DNA of 38,256 bases from IMG/VR virus record IMGVR_UViG_3300037246_000393, positions 1 to 38,256 of that record, one strand, 5' to 3'. The translations under genes were made by a program, and so were the position numbers. This document shows positions 5,684-13,968 of this stretch, one piece after another. How positions within the stretch are numbered: position 1 is the first letter of the stretch; each line of letters starts with the position of its first letter. The notes below the pieces were generated by a model. That model searched no databases, was not told the DNA's origin, and saw nothing but the letters and a program-made list of their open reading frames with translations. This stretch comes from a virus.

Positions 5684-8002
5684 GTGAAGACTAACAAACA
5701 ACGATTAGAGCAATTGCATGATCTATGCCGAGAAAATATATTTGACAAGGCCATCGTTCAGCCGTTAGCTGATGAGCTGGGTGTTAGTATAGATTCACTA
5801 TTGAGGTTAGGTATCGGTTGTCGTCCCGGTGACGGCGACCGTACCTACACCTTCCCCGTTCGTTCTGGTAAGGGACAGCTGGTAGGAATTAACAGGAGAT
5901 TTATCAATGGATCAAAATGTTTCGTCACTGGCTCAAAACATGGCCTCTACTACGACCCTGAAGCTAACGCCACTACAGTGGGTGATTGCAGATCATATAA
6001 AGGAAGCTTCATTAGGCTCACTGACGCAGGAGTTCTATGCCCTATATGCGGAAGAGATGATTGGTGCATGGTATCGGAAGACAACCCACATGATCCTGCC
6101 GCAGCAATATGCGGAGTCACTGAAAAGGGTTCAGTTAAGCACATTGAAAACAGCGGATATTTACATATCCTCAAGGAGTCGGGTGACTTTTCCAAGACTG
6201 CCGGGGCTAATGATACAGGAGAAGAAGCAGGTGAGGTTGTCTTACTCACAGAGGGCCTTAGCGACACAGCAACGGGTCTTGATCTTGGCTTCGAGACGAT
6301 TGGACGTACTACAGCGTTGTGTGGAGTCAAAGAGATTCCAGCAGTTCTACGTGGGCGTAAGGTTAGGGCTATTGTAATTGGTGATAATGATACCGACCCT
6401 AAAGCAAAAGAAGTAGGACAGCGTGGAATGAAACGTGTGGCTGAAGCAGCGATAAGAATATGCACCAGTGTAATTATGGTGCTACCACCACCTGAGTTTA
6501 AAGATTTTCGTGAGTGGGTAACGACTGTCAAGCTAACTAAAGAACAGTTCATGCAGTGGGTTAAAGCTCACGGTGTAGTTGAAGAAGGACAGGATACATT
6601 GTCAAGTGACATCGCTTTTGACATAGCTAATGCGTGGCTCAAGCAGTATCACTTTGAAGATGGACTGCCTACGTTACGAGTTGACAAAGGGCAGTGGATG
6701 GAGTACGACGAGAACCATTACAAACTTATTAACATAGACTCGGTACGTGGTGAGCTTTACCGCCACCTTGAAGGAAAGAACTGCATTGTTAACGAAGCAG
6801 TAGTACCGTATAAAACTACGAGAGCTAAGGTCACTGATATAACTGATGCCCTTAACGGACTTTGCCTCACGGATCAGGATGCTCCATGCTGGCTAGAAGA
6901 CCGTGGGTTTCCACCAGTTACAGAAATCATACCATTTAAAAATGGAATACTTGACGTTAAAAAGTATATCGAAGGTGAGGTTGTGCTTTACGATCCTACA
7001 CCTGCGTTACTTAGTAATCATATTTTACCATACGATTTTGATGAAGACGCTGACTCGAAGCTGTGGCGTTCTTATGTCAATGAGATTTTTAACGATGATA
7101 CCATGAGTGTTGATCTACTCGCCCAATGGTTCGGGTACAATTGTGTACCAGACATGAGCCATGAAAAGATGATGCTATTCACTGGACGACCACGATCAGG
7201 CAAAGGTACTGTGATAACAGCTTTGATGAGTATGCTTGGCCGGGAACAATGCGTTAGCACAAGTTTCCAAAACCTATGCTCAGAGTTTGGATACCAACCG
7301 TTAGTAGGTAAACTGTCTGCGATCCTTGGTGATGCTAGAGTTCCTAAGCATTCGCAGTCACATAAAGCCTTAGAGAAATTGCTGCAAATAATTGGTGGCG
7401 ATCCGGTAGGTATCAGGCGTATGCACCGTGGAGAATTAGGTAGTACATACTTGACCTGTAGATTTACAGCTGCAATGAATGAACTTCCTGATATTCCAGA
7501 CAGTGCAAATGCGTTAGGTCCGAGAATGAATATCCTTGAGTTCCCAAATTCCTACGTGGGCAAAGAGAACAGAGGATTAAAAGCACAGCTAAGCAAAGAA
7601 GCTAGCAGCGGTAAGCTAATCAAGTTCGCTCTTGATGGGTTACGTTTACTGCATCAATGCGGATCGTTCTTAGAACCAGAGAACTCTAAAGCACAGCACA
7701 GGCAGATGGTCGAACTCGTTCAGCCCATGTCAGCTTTCTTGGCTGACTGCTGCGAGATGATGCCACCCGGTGATAGCGAAGAAGACTATCATGTCAGCAA
7801 GCAGGAACTTTATGATGTATGGGTAGGCTGGTGCGATGAAGCAAGAGTCGAACCCAATAAGATGACCGTATTCGGTAGGCGTGTTACTCAGGCGTGCCCC
7901 AATGTTGGAACCAAACAGATTCAAATTGAAGGCAGAAGACACCGAATGTACCGGGGTATCAGGGTAGCTAAGTGGGCTAAGCAAGCATACATGGGGAGAT
8001 AG
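5684..8002 (+). CDS. TOPRIM primase - SF3 helicase fusion (D5-like)
   Basis: The 772-aa protein combines priming and unwinding. Residues 119-143 hold a zinc site (CPIC, DDWC, AICG). The TOPRIM core has Glu190 in LLTEGLSD and D234-x-D236 in VIGDNDTD. A D5-type N-terminal helicase region follows (about 305-490). The SF3 AAA+ motor then shows Walker A GRPRSGKGT (501-509), Walker B-like ILGD (547-550), sensor Asn599 in AAMNELPD and an arginine-finger candidate at GPRMN (612-616). The C-terminus resembles a winged helix. It is the likely replicative primase-helicase; no phage DNA polymerase lies in the window, so a host polymerase or one encoded elsewhere must extend. It starts with GTG, preceded by AAGGGA. 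Confidence 0.88.
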   Translation: MKTNKQRLEQLHDLCRENIFDKAIVQPLADELGVSIDSLLRLGIGCRPGDGDRTYTFPVRSGKGQLVGINRRFINGSKCFVTGSKHGLYYDPEANATTVGDCRSYKGSFIRLTDAGVLCPICGRDDWCMVSEDNPHDPAAAICGVTEKGSVKHIENSGYLHILKESGDFSKTAGANDTGEEAGEVVLLTEGLSDTATGLDLGFETIGRTTALCGVKEIPAVLRGRKVRAIVIGDNDTDPKAKEVGQRGMKRVAEAAIRICTSVIMVLPPPEFKDFREWVTTVKLTKEQFMQWVKAHGVVEEGQDTLSSDIAFDIANAWLKQYHFEDGLPTLRVDKGQWMEYDENHYKLINIDSVRGELYRHLEGKNCIVNEAVVPYKTTRAKVTDITDALNGLCLTDQDAPCWLEDRGFPPVTEIIPFKNGILDVKKYIEGEVVLYDPTPALLSNHILPYDFDEDADSKLWRSYVNEIFNDDTMSVDLLAQWFGYNCVPDMSHEKMMLFTGRPRSGKGTVITALMSMLGREQCVSTSFQNLCSEFGYQPLVGKLSAILGDARVPKHSQSHKALEKLLQIIGGDPVGIRRMHRGELGSTYLTCRFTAAMNELPDIPDSANALGPRMNILEFPNSYVGKENRGLKAQLSKEASSGKLIKFALDGLRLLHQCGSFLEPENSKAQHRQMVELVQPMSAFLADCCEMMPPGDSEEDYHVSKQELYDVWVGWCDEARVEPNKMTVFGRRVTQACPNVGTKQIQIEGRRHRMYRGIRVAKWAKQAYMGR

Positions 8003-8003
8003 T

Positions 8004-8390
8004 ATGGACACAAGGATTGACAAGAGGGAAGAGTTACTTTCATTCGTCGTTCGCAGAATCGTATATGTTTATATTAAAAGAGCGATCAACGATGGACCAG
8101 TAGAAAATCTGGGTGCGTTCACTAGAATAGGTCCGAACAAAATAGCTAAAGGTTGGATCGTTAAAGTGACCACCCGGACAAAGCGGGACGTTTACATAGG
8201 CGTAAGCGTTAGCACTCTGGAAAGAGGTCCAGCTGGCTACGTCTTAGACTTAATAGAAGAAGTTTGCTGGGCGGGCTGGTGCGGTGACAAGTACCCTGAC
8301 AAGAAACTTTACGCAGGGGATAACCCGGAACATTATGCTGAGCTAAAAAGAATGGAGATTGAAGATGAACTTCAAGCCGAAGATAACTGA
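8004..8390 (+). CDS. conserved early protein of unknown function
   Basis: A 128-aa product starting MDTRIDKREELL, one base after the primase-helicase stop. The N-terminal half is basic and beta-rich (RIVYVYIKRA, GWIVKVTTRTKRDVYIGVSV); the C-terminal half is acidic, with a tryptophan-rich patch (EVCWAGWCGD). GGGGAG lies upstream of the start. It overlaps the next gene by 26 bases. No known motif is recognised; tight coupling to the replication gene suggests a replication-linked role, which is inference from position only. Confidence 0.65.
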   Translation: MDTRIDKREELLSFVVRRIVYVYIKRAINDGPVENLGAFTRIGPNKIAKGWIVKVTTRTKRDVYIGVSVSTLERGPAGYVLDLIEEVCWAGWCGDKYPDKKLYAGDNPEHYAELKRMEIEDELQAEDN

Positions 8391-8592
8391 TTACTGGACG
8401 CTGCAAGCGTGTTGCGATTATATTTATGAACTCACTGGCATTAAGCGGTTGCCTAACACATTGTTAGTGTGGCACAGAAAAGGATTGATCGGGCAGCATG
8501 GTAAAAGGGTTAAGCTGAAAACGGTTCTACGTATTAAACGTAGGTACTGCACGCAAATATGGCTGGACCATTTCTTGAAGGAGATTGGCTAA
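8365..8592 (+). CDS. excisionase-like / MerR-type HTH DNA-binding protein
   Basis: The 75-aa product reads WTLQACCDYIYELTG, then LVWHRKGLIG and KRVKLKTVLRIKR, ending in WLDHFLKEIG. This is the order of a small winged-helix excisionase/HTH_17 protein: a helix-turn-helix with a conserved W-(H)RKGLI turn, a beta wing with (R)VKLKT, and a final helix that closes on WLxxFL. Such proteins act as excisionases or small regulators. No integrase is visible in the window, so a regulator role is at least as likely. The ATG at 8365 is preferred over 8359 because GGAG lies upstream. Its TAA overlaps the next ATG (TAATG). Confidence 0.65.
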   Translation: MNFKPKITDYWTLQACCDYIYELTGIKRLPNTLLVWHRKGLIGQHGKRVKLKTVLRIKRRYCTQIWLDHFLKEIG

Positions 8593-8891
8593 TGAATTTA
8601 TCAACTGTATATGTGGTGGCCACTGAGCTTACGATTAGCCTTAATTTTACTGATGATCTAGAAACCCTGAGTAGCTTGGTAGCGTTACAGAATAACATCA
8701 TCTGGTGCAACGGTGGTAACAGCCGGGTAATAAAGATTAGTCAGATAGAGGAATTGCTGAGGACCGCCACGCTATTTACACAGCTTGACAATGAGACTGA
8801 AACGAAAAAAGGGCAACCACTCCAACATAGAATCTATTGGGATGATTGCCCTGAAGGTCAGCCAGATATGACCAAGCTGATTAAAGAATAA
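8592..8891 (+). CDS. small protein of unknown function, last gene of the left operon
   Basis: A 99-aa product starting MNLSTVYVVATEL. The first 60 residues look like a small alpha/beta fold (VVATELTISLNFTDD and IIWCNGGNSRVIKI); the tail is charged. It begins in a TAATG overlap with the HTH gene, with AAGGAG nine bases upstream, so it is coupled to it. Its 3' end overlaps the convergent minus-strand gene at 8881 by 11 bases, marking the border between the left operon and the late operon. Family not recognised. Confidence 0.65.
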   Translation: MNLSTVYVVATELTISLNFTDDLETLSSLVALQNNIIWCNGGNSRVIKISQIEELLRTATLFTQLDNETETKKGQPLQHRIYWDDCPEGQPDMTKLIKE

Positions 8892-9033
8892 GACTAATGA
8901 TTAGCGTACCAAAGAAAGCGTACATAACCAATCGAAGTTTAAAGTGCTCGCTAAGGTGGCCATCTAGTTTCTTGCCAAACTCGTCAAGCTTAGAGTCTAC
9001 CTTAGTGAGCAACGCTTTTTCTTTTGTATTCAT
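8881..9033 (-). CDS. small C-terminally membrane-anchored protein, holin/XhlA-like candidate
   Basis: The 50-aa product reads MNTKEKALLTKVDSKLDEFG, then KKLDGHLSEHFKLR, and ends in one hydrophobic segment (LVMYAFFGTLIISLIL). A charged amphipathic helix followed by a single transmembrane helix at the C-terminus is the layout of XhlA-like and other small phage lysis or membrane proteins. It is the last gene of the late operon, a usual place for lysis functions. The start lies two bases after the stop of the 1345-aa gene, with no strong SD, so it is probably translated by reinitiation. A tail-chaperone or anchor role cannot be excluded. Confidence 0.55.
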   Translation of the reverse strand: MNTKEKALLTKVDSKLDEFGKKLDGHLSEHFKLRLVMYAFFGTLIISLIL

Positions 9034-9035
9034 AA

Positions 9036-12000
9036 TTAGTGTTTCACTTTCAATTTAGTACTATCTTTTTTCTTGTTAGATTTCATAGAGTATTCACTCC
9101 ATACTAGTCTTCGCCAATCTTCTGTCTCACCAGTAGCCAGCTCCCATGCTCCTTCAGCAGCTTGAATTGCTTGGAGTGGAACCTTGCCACCTGTCCATGC
9201 CCCAGTAGTGCGAGCAGCTGATGTAATTATCTTTGACGGATCGCCCTGCTTGATAGCATTGACAAGTCTACCAGCTTCTTTAAACGGTGTCTCTGCAATG
9301 TTACCACTGCGTCCCCACTCACCAGTAGCGATGTTAAGAACTAACCCGCCGATGAATACAAACGGTGATAACAGATAAGCGGCAAGGTCTTTAGCTACTT
9401 CACCAGCTGTTTCCGGTGGCCTACCACGTGATACCATGCCTAATAGCATAGCAGGTAGCACCTGTGACATTAGCAATCTGTAACTTGCTTCAGCGACATT
9501 GATCTTTTTAGACTTAGCTTCACCTAGAATGTTATGCCATAAAAAGTTACCGTTCTGGTTCACCTGATTCTGAAAGATCGTCATGGCCTTAGCAAGTTCG
9601 CCGCCTCTAAAGAACATAGGCAAGTCAACTGCACTTCCCATAGGCTGCGTATCCTGAATTATTCCATCGGCAAATCGTACTGACTCTTCTTCGTTCATGC
9701 CCTGACCCTGAGCCAGTTGATACCCTGACCACCATACAGTAGTAGTGGTCCACTTGTCAATTGCCTGTGTCATTTTCATAGCAATTGGTGAAAGACCCTT
9801 ACCTTTGTAAAACTTCTGAAGCTGCTTCTTATCATATGTTGCACGCAAATCACGATCCCAATCACGATTCTTTAGCATCTCTGATTTACCAGTTGCTAAT
9901 TCTCTGATCGCAGTGTAGCCACCGGGCTTACCCATCTTAGACATGTTGGCAATTACCAAGGGGACCATTTTAGGATCAACAGCCATGCCAGTAAGAAGCG
10001 AACCACCCTGTTTCAGAGCAGTTGTGATCTTAAAGCCAAGCACATAGTTAACACTACTGGTTCTCAATGCTCTAATCATAGGTGAAAAAGCACTTGAGTC
10101 ATAAGCTGCTTTGCCACGCACAGAATCTTGTAGCCACTGTTGAAATATTTTAGCCCCATGCCCATACGTCACGTTGTTCAGGTTATGCCTGAGTCCCTTG
10201 TGGTTCAACATCGAACCTACCTTGTGAGCGATAGGGGCCATGACTTTGAAGCGTTCAACTGAGCGAGCAGCACGAGCATGGATCGCAAAGATGTCCAACT
10301 CGATTTCTCGCTTCGCACCTTTTTGCCTTTTCTTGGTACGCTCTTTGCCGGGTATAATTTTTTCACCCATAGTTGACTGAGTTAATCCCTCCAAAAAGTC
10401 GGGTGCTTCTAATTCGTCCCGGTCAGTAATGAAAGCGGTGATATAATTATCCTCTTTGACCAGTCCTTTAATACCTACAGCCTTAGCCACTGCTTCAAAT
10501 TGTGGCCACTGTTGTTCAAAGTAAGTAGAGATCAGATCAGCTACATATTTTTCTTTCTCATTAGCTTCTACTGATTCAACGATCTTAGCAATTGTATCTT
10601 CGTCGAACATCGAGGATAAATGATTGAGCGTCTTTTCATTCTTCGCTAAAGCATAAACACCGATACGTTCTGACGTAGCCAGCTTATCATCAATTCCAAT
10701 ATCAATAACCTCAGTCATCATTTGCGAAGCGTTTATGCCCTCTTCGTTTAACAGCTGGCTAGTTTGCTCCATGATAGCTGTGAAGTTGCCCACTGCTTTA
10801 ACATCGCCTTGCTTAACCGGGTTAAAAATGTTACGCATGAACGGGCCATCGTTTTCATAGTTGTCTAAAGCACGAGTAGCACGCCGCATCCTTGCTTGAC
10901 TCTGGAAGTAATACGATGTTGCAGACCGCATCTTATGTAAGCCCTGCTTAAACCAGCTGAACACTCTACGATCACGAGAAGTTAATGACGGCTTTTGCTT
11001 GCGTTCACGCAGCTTAGTCATCATTTCACCTACGGGTGTAACGTCCATGCCCTCTACATTCAAGCCTAACTCTTTAGCCTCATGCTCAAGAACCATCATT
11101 ATCTGTTCACGTTGAGCCGGGACCATATCTTTCATAGACTCTTTGCCAGTCAATCTCTTGTTCAATGCCCGGCTTTTAACAATGTCATAGCCAAGAAGAT
11201 CAGCCAAGTTGTGAGCACGATCCATAACTTGCTTCTTCGACAAGCGTTTACCCTCAATGGGTTGCTCGTCACGATCCAGCAGAGCTTTAGCATTAGTCCT
11301 GTTCTTGGCCAAGAACTGTAATTCCTGCTCTTCAGCATGTGAAGTATCTTTCTTCTCGCTAAGATTTCTAAACCTTACCTCGGCATCGTCAAGTTTCTGC
11401 TGAACTTTATCCATCGAAGTACCACGTTCTACTGCAACTGCGAGCTTATCAACATCAGGATTGATCTGTACTGGTGGTTGAATAACCTTAGCTGCGTCAA
11501 CTTCTCCTTCAGGCTTTCGCAACGAGATCGTTTCACCAGTAGCAAGATTATAAACTGCTAGCTCATTATGCTCTTCGCCAAGTTTAATAGCGTCTTCTTC
11601 AGTCTTAGCAATCTCAATTACGTCAAGATAAGTCTTACCTTCAGCTTCATCATACCACGTACCAACTTGACGATTAGGCTGCGACAACGCTTCGGCATGA
11701 TCCAGCTCAAACTGTTGAATAGTCTCTGGTGTAATTTCTTTACCATTGAGAATCTCTTCCTCTCCAATTCCAACTGGGAAACCTTCAGTGATAACACGGC
11801 CAGTACGTTGATTGATTGTTGACCCACCACTTGAATTGTGTGAGTCAGCTATAGACTCTGCAACTACTTGCGTATGAGCCACCTCAATAGGTACACCCTC
11901 GCTAATTTTCTCCGCCATTGAACCAGCTTGCTTGTTATTATAGCCAGCACTTTCAAAGCTCTTAACTAACTGTGGTCCTTTTTGCCCTGTCTTAACATCA

Positions 12001-13073
12001 ACCATAGCACCGGGGATGGGGAGCAGTGCCATAGATATAGCTGCTTCTTTCGCAGTTCCCCAGAGTCTCCCGGCACGCTCTCTTAAATCATTGGGCGTAA
12101 CGTCGAAGCCTTCTTTGTTAAGATACTCTGCTAGGTCTTCAGCAATAATAATGATACCTTCCTGAACGACTTCTTCAGCAACTTCAGAACCTAAAGTCGT
12201 ACCATATTTCTTGGCAGCTTTAGCGAGTACTTTTGCCATTGTCTTGCTGATAACTTTATTAGCACCCTGTCGAATACCGGGGATCAGATGATCTACCTGT
12301 AACTGCTCAATAAGTGCGTAAGGGATAGCGGCGAAACCAGCGATCATTTCAGCTGATTGAGAATCCACATCGTTATCACGCATACTCATCATCATTGATC
12401 CAGCACCCTGCTTATACCATGCCAAGGTAGAGCCTAATTTAAACCCAACCAAAGCACCACCGGGCACTGTAATTAGCTCTTCAGGTGCAGCCACCTGCGG
12501 ACCCAGTTGCCCGGCTACCGCTGCCATCGTTGCACCAGCCGCTATCGCCGCCGCTGACTGCCTACCGCCTTCAATTATGCCGGGTAAGATACTAGCAGCA
12601 CCATAGGTCATCTTACGGAGCAAACCAGCATCAGGAGCGATAGGGTCAAGCTGATTAACAGCCTGTGCCTGTCTATGCTCATTATAAACTCTATCAGCAG
12701 TAGCACGATCACCCATAAGGATCGCATCATAATACTTCTGATCTGCTTTAAAACTTGCATCGCCACGCTTAAAGGATTCTTTAATGTTAGCAAAGTGACT
12801 TCTGCTGTTGCGTGTAGCACCAGAGTTTATCCATTTGTTAGCCTCGCCGCTTGAAACAAAAGTCTCTCTCGTCATAGCTTTTGACGTTGTGCTGGTAGGT
12901 GAAGCAGCCTTTACCGTATCAAAGTATTTGGTGTAGGCAAGATTATTCATTTCCTTTGTATGACCAGTTTGCGGTGGAGCGATATTGACTGCTTCCAGAT
13001 TCTTGCTCCATGCGTCAAACCCACTCTCTTCAGGCTGGGATTCAAGCCCTGCTTTCCATGTTTCATAGCTCAT
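9036..13073 (-). CDS. giant internal virion / ejection protein (large polyvalent-type)
   Basis: At 1345 aa this is the longest gene. The N-terminus (about 1-140) is soluble and charged. Residues about 145-260 are Gly/Ala-rich and hydrophobic (GRQSAAAIAAGATMAAVAGQ and a later GGALVGFKLGSTLAW). A long helical charged middle follows. The C-terminal third (VNYVLGFKITTALKQGGSLL, WTTTTVWWSGYQLAQ, MTIFQNQVNQNGNFLWHN) resembles the LPD38-like region of large phage polyvalent and internal core proteins. Such proteins sit inside podovirus capsids and enter the cell with the DNA, forming a channel across the envelope. No lysozyme or protease motif was seen. The position near the 3' end of the late operon also fits an internal virion protein. 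Confidence 0.7.
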   Translation of the reverse strand: MSYETWKAGLESQPEESGFDAWSKNLEAVNIAPPQTGHTKEMNNLAYTKYFDTVKAASPTSTTSKAMTRETFVSSGEANKWINSGATRNSRSHFANIKESFKRGDASFKADQKYYDAILMGDRATADRVYNEHRQAQAVNQLDPIAPDAGLLRKMTYGAASILPGIIEGGRQSAAAIAAGATMAAVAGQLGPQVAAPEELITVPGGALVGFKLGSTLAWYKQGAGSMMMSMRDNDVDSQSAEMIAGFAAIPYALIEQLQVDHLIPGIRQGANKVISKTMAKVLAKAAKKYGTTLGSEVAEEVVQEGIIIIAEDLAEYLNKEGFDVTPNDLRERAGRLWGTAKEAAISMALLPIPGAMVDVKTGQKGPQLVKSFESAGYNNKQAGSMAEKISEGVPIEVAHTQVVAESIADSHNSSGGSTINQRTGRVITEGFPVGIGEEEILNGKEITPETIQQFELDHAEALSQPNRQVGTWYDEAEGKTYLDVIEIAKTEEDAIKLGEEHNELAVYNLATGETISLRKPEGEVDAAKVIQPPVQINPDVDKLAVAVERGTSMDKVQQKLDDAEVRFRNLSEKKDTSHAEEQELQFLAKNRTNAKALLDRDEQPIEGKRLSKKQVMDRAHNLADLLGYDIVKSRALNKRLTGKESMKDMVPAQREQIMMVLEHEAKELGLNVEGMDVTPVGEMMTKLRERKQKPSLTSRDRRVFSWFKQGLHKMRSATSYYFQSQARMRRATRALDNYENDGPFMRNIFNPVKQGDVKAVGNFTAIMEQTSQLLNEEGINASQMMTEVIDIGIDDKLATSERIGVYALAKNEKTLNHLSSMFDEDTIAKIVESVEANEKEKYVADLISTYFEQQWPQFEAVAKAVGIKGLVKEDNYITAFITDRDELEAPDFLEGLTQSTMGEKIIPGKERTKKRQKGAKREIELDIFAIHARAARSVERFKVMAPIAHKVGSMLNHKGLRHNLNNVTYGHGAKIFQQWLQDSVRGKAAYDSSAFSPMIRALRTSSVNYVLGFKITTALKQGGSLLTGMAVDPKMVPLVIANMSKMGKPGGYTAIRELATGKSEMLKNRDWDRDLRATYDKKQLQKFYKGKGLSPIAMKMTQAIDKWTTTTVWWSGYQLAQGQGMNEEESVRFADGIIQDTQPMGSAVDLPMFFRGGELAKAMTIFQNQVNQNGNFLWHNILGEAKSKKINVAEASYRLLMSQVLPAMLLGMVSRGRPPETAGEVAKDLAAYLLSPFVFIGGLVLNIATGEWGRSGNIAETPFKEAGRLVNAIKQGDPSKIITSAARTTGAWTGGKVPLQAIQAAEGAWELATGETEDWRRLVWSEYSMKSNKKKDSTKLKVKH

Positions 13074-13076
13074 AGT

Positions 13077-13967
13077 TTATTTCCAATAACCTAGTTTTAC
13101 ACCCTGTTCATAAGCAGCGGGGGTACGAGCAGCTTCCAAGTCTTGCTTAGAAGGAGGTGCTACTTTATTAGCTGACTGTTTAAACATAGTCTTCCGTACA
13201 GATTTTCCAATCGGGCTATCAATTGCACGAGTTGACTGCGGCACTAATCGTTTACTCATCTCTTTGCCAAGCTTACTTTTGGCCCGCAGTGCTTTGACCT
13301 CGGCAATTGGTTCTTTGCTATCTTTGGTGAACCATCTGCTATACTGCTTGTCGCTCTTCATCATCGCATCCCACCGCTGATCGAGCTGTCGCTGGTGCAA
13401 TGCGTCAAGTTGGTCATAACCTACCTGCACTTGCCAATCAGCGTACTGGTCAACCATACTGGTCATGGTCATCTTAGGCTTGCCCCACTCATAACCCCTC
13501 TTCTCTTCAAAGCCTGAAGCAAACTCACCCATCAAAGTAGACGCAGATCGAACACCAGATGAAGACATTGGTGCAGCTGCTTTACGCTCCGTAGGTGGTT
13601 TGGGGTACTTAGCTGCGAACGCTTCAGGTTCAAGAACCATTTTAAACATGGCCTGTTCACCCAGTCGTGCGTCCATCTGGCCCTGTGCCACCATAGTTTT
13701 AATACGGTTAATAGACCGCACACTATTTTCAGAAGCATACTTGCGTTGAAGCCAAGCGTTCTGATACTTAGCTGTAAGTGCCGCACTCTTACCAGTGAAC
13801 TGCTCATCAGTCAAATACTGTTGCTCCAACGCTCCTGCTTCATTAGCAAACTGCTGTTGGAGGGAACCACCATAAGCTTGATCCTGTTCTTGGAGTACCT
13901 TAATTGAGGGGTCCATTTGCTGCTGCTGCTGATTCGGGAGTTGTGCAATATCAAATCCACCGTTCAT
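13077..13967 (-). CDS. Gln-rich virion protein, candidate internal/ejection protein
   Basis: A 296-aa, mostly helical, Gln/Lys/Ala-rich protein. Near the start there is a polyglutamine stretch (LPNQQQQQMDPS), followed by helices typical of internal virion proteins (QQQFANEAGALEQQYLTDEQ). The C-terminal third is very basic. It lies directly before the giant ejection-type gene, four bases apart, and after the fibre genes. GGAG sits eight bases before the ATG. Composition and position suggest an internal virion protein that enters with DNA; the family itself is not recognised. Confidence 0.6.
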   Translation of the reverse strand: MNGGFDIAQLPNQQQQQMDPSIKVLQEQDQAYGGSLQQQFANEAGALEQQYLTDEQFTGKSAALTAKYQNAWLQRKYASENSVRSINRIKTMVAQGQMDARLGEQAMFKMVLEPEAFAAKYPKPPTERKAAAPMSSSGVRSASTLMGEFASGFEEKRGYEWGKPKMTMTSMVDQYADWQVQVGYDQLDALHQRQLDQRWDAMMKSDKQYSRWFTKDSKEPIAEVKALRAKSKLGKEMSKRLVPQSTRAIDSPIGKSVRKTMFKQSANKVAPPSKQDLEAARTPAAYEQGVKLGYWK

Positions 13968-13968
13968 A

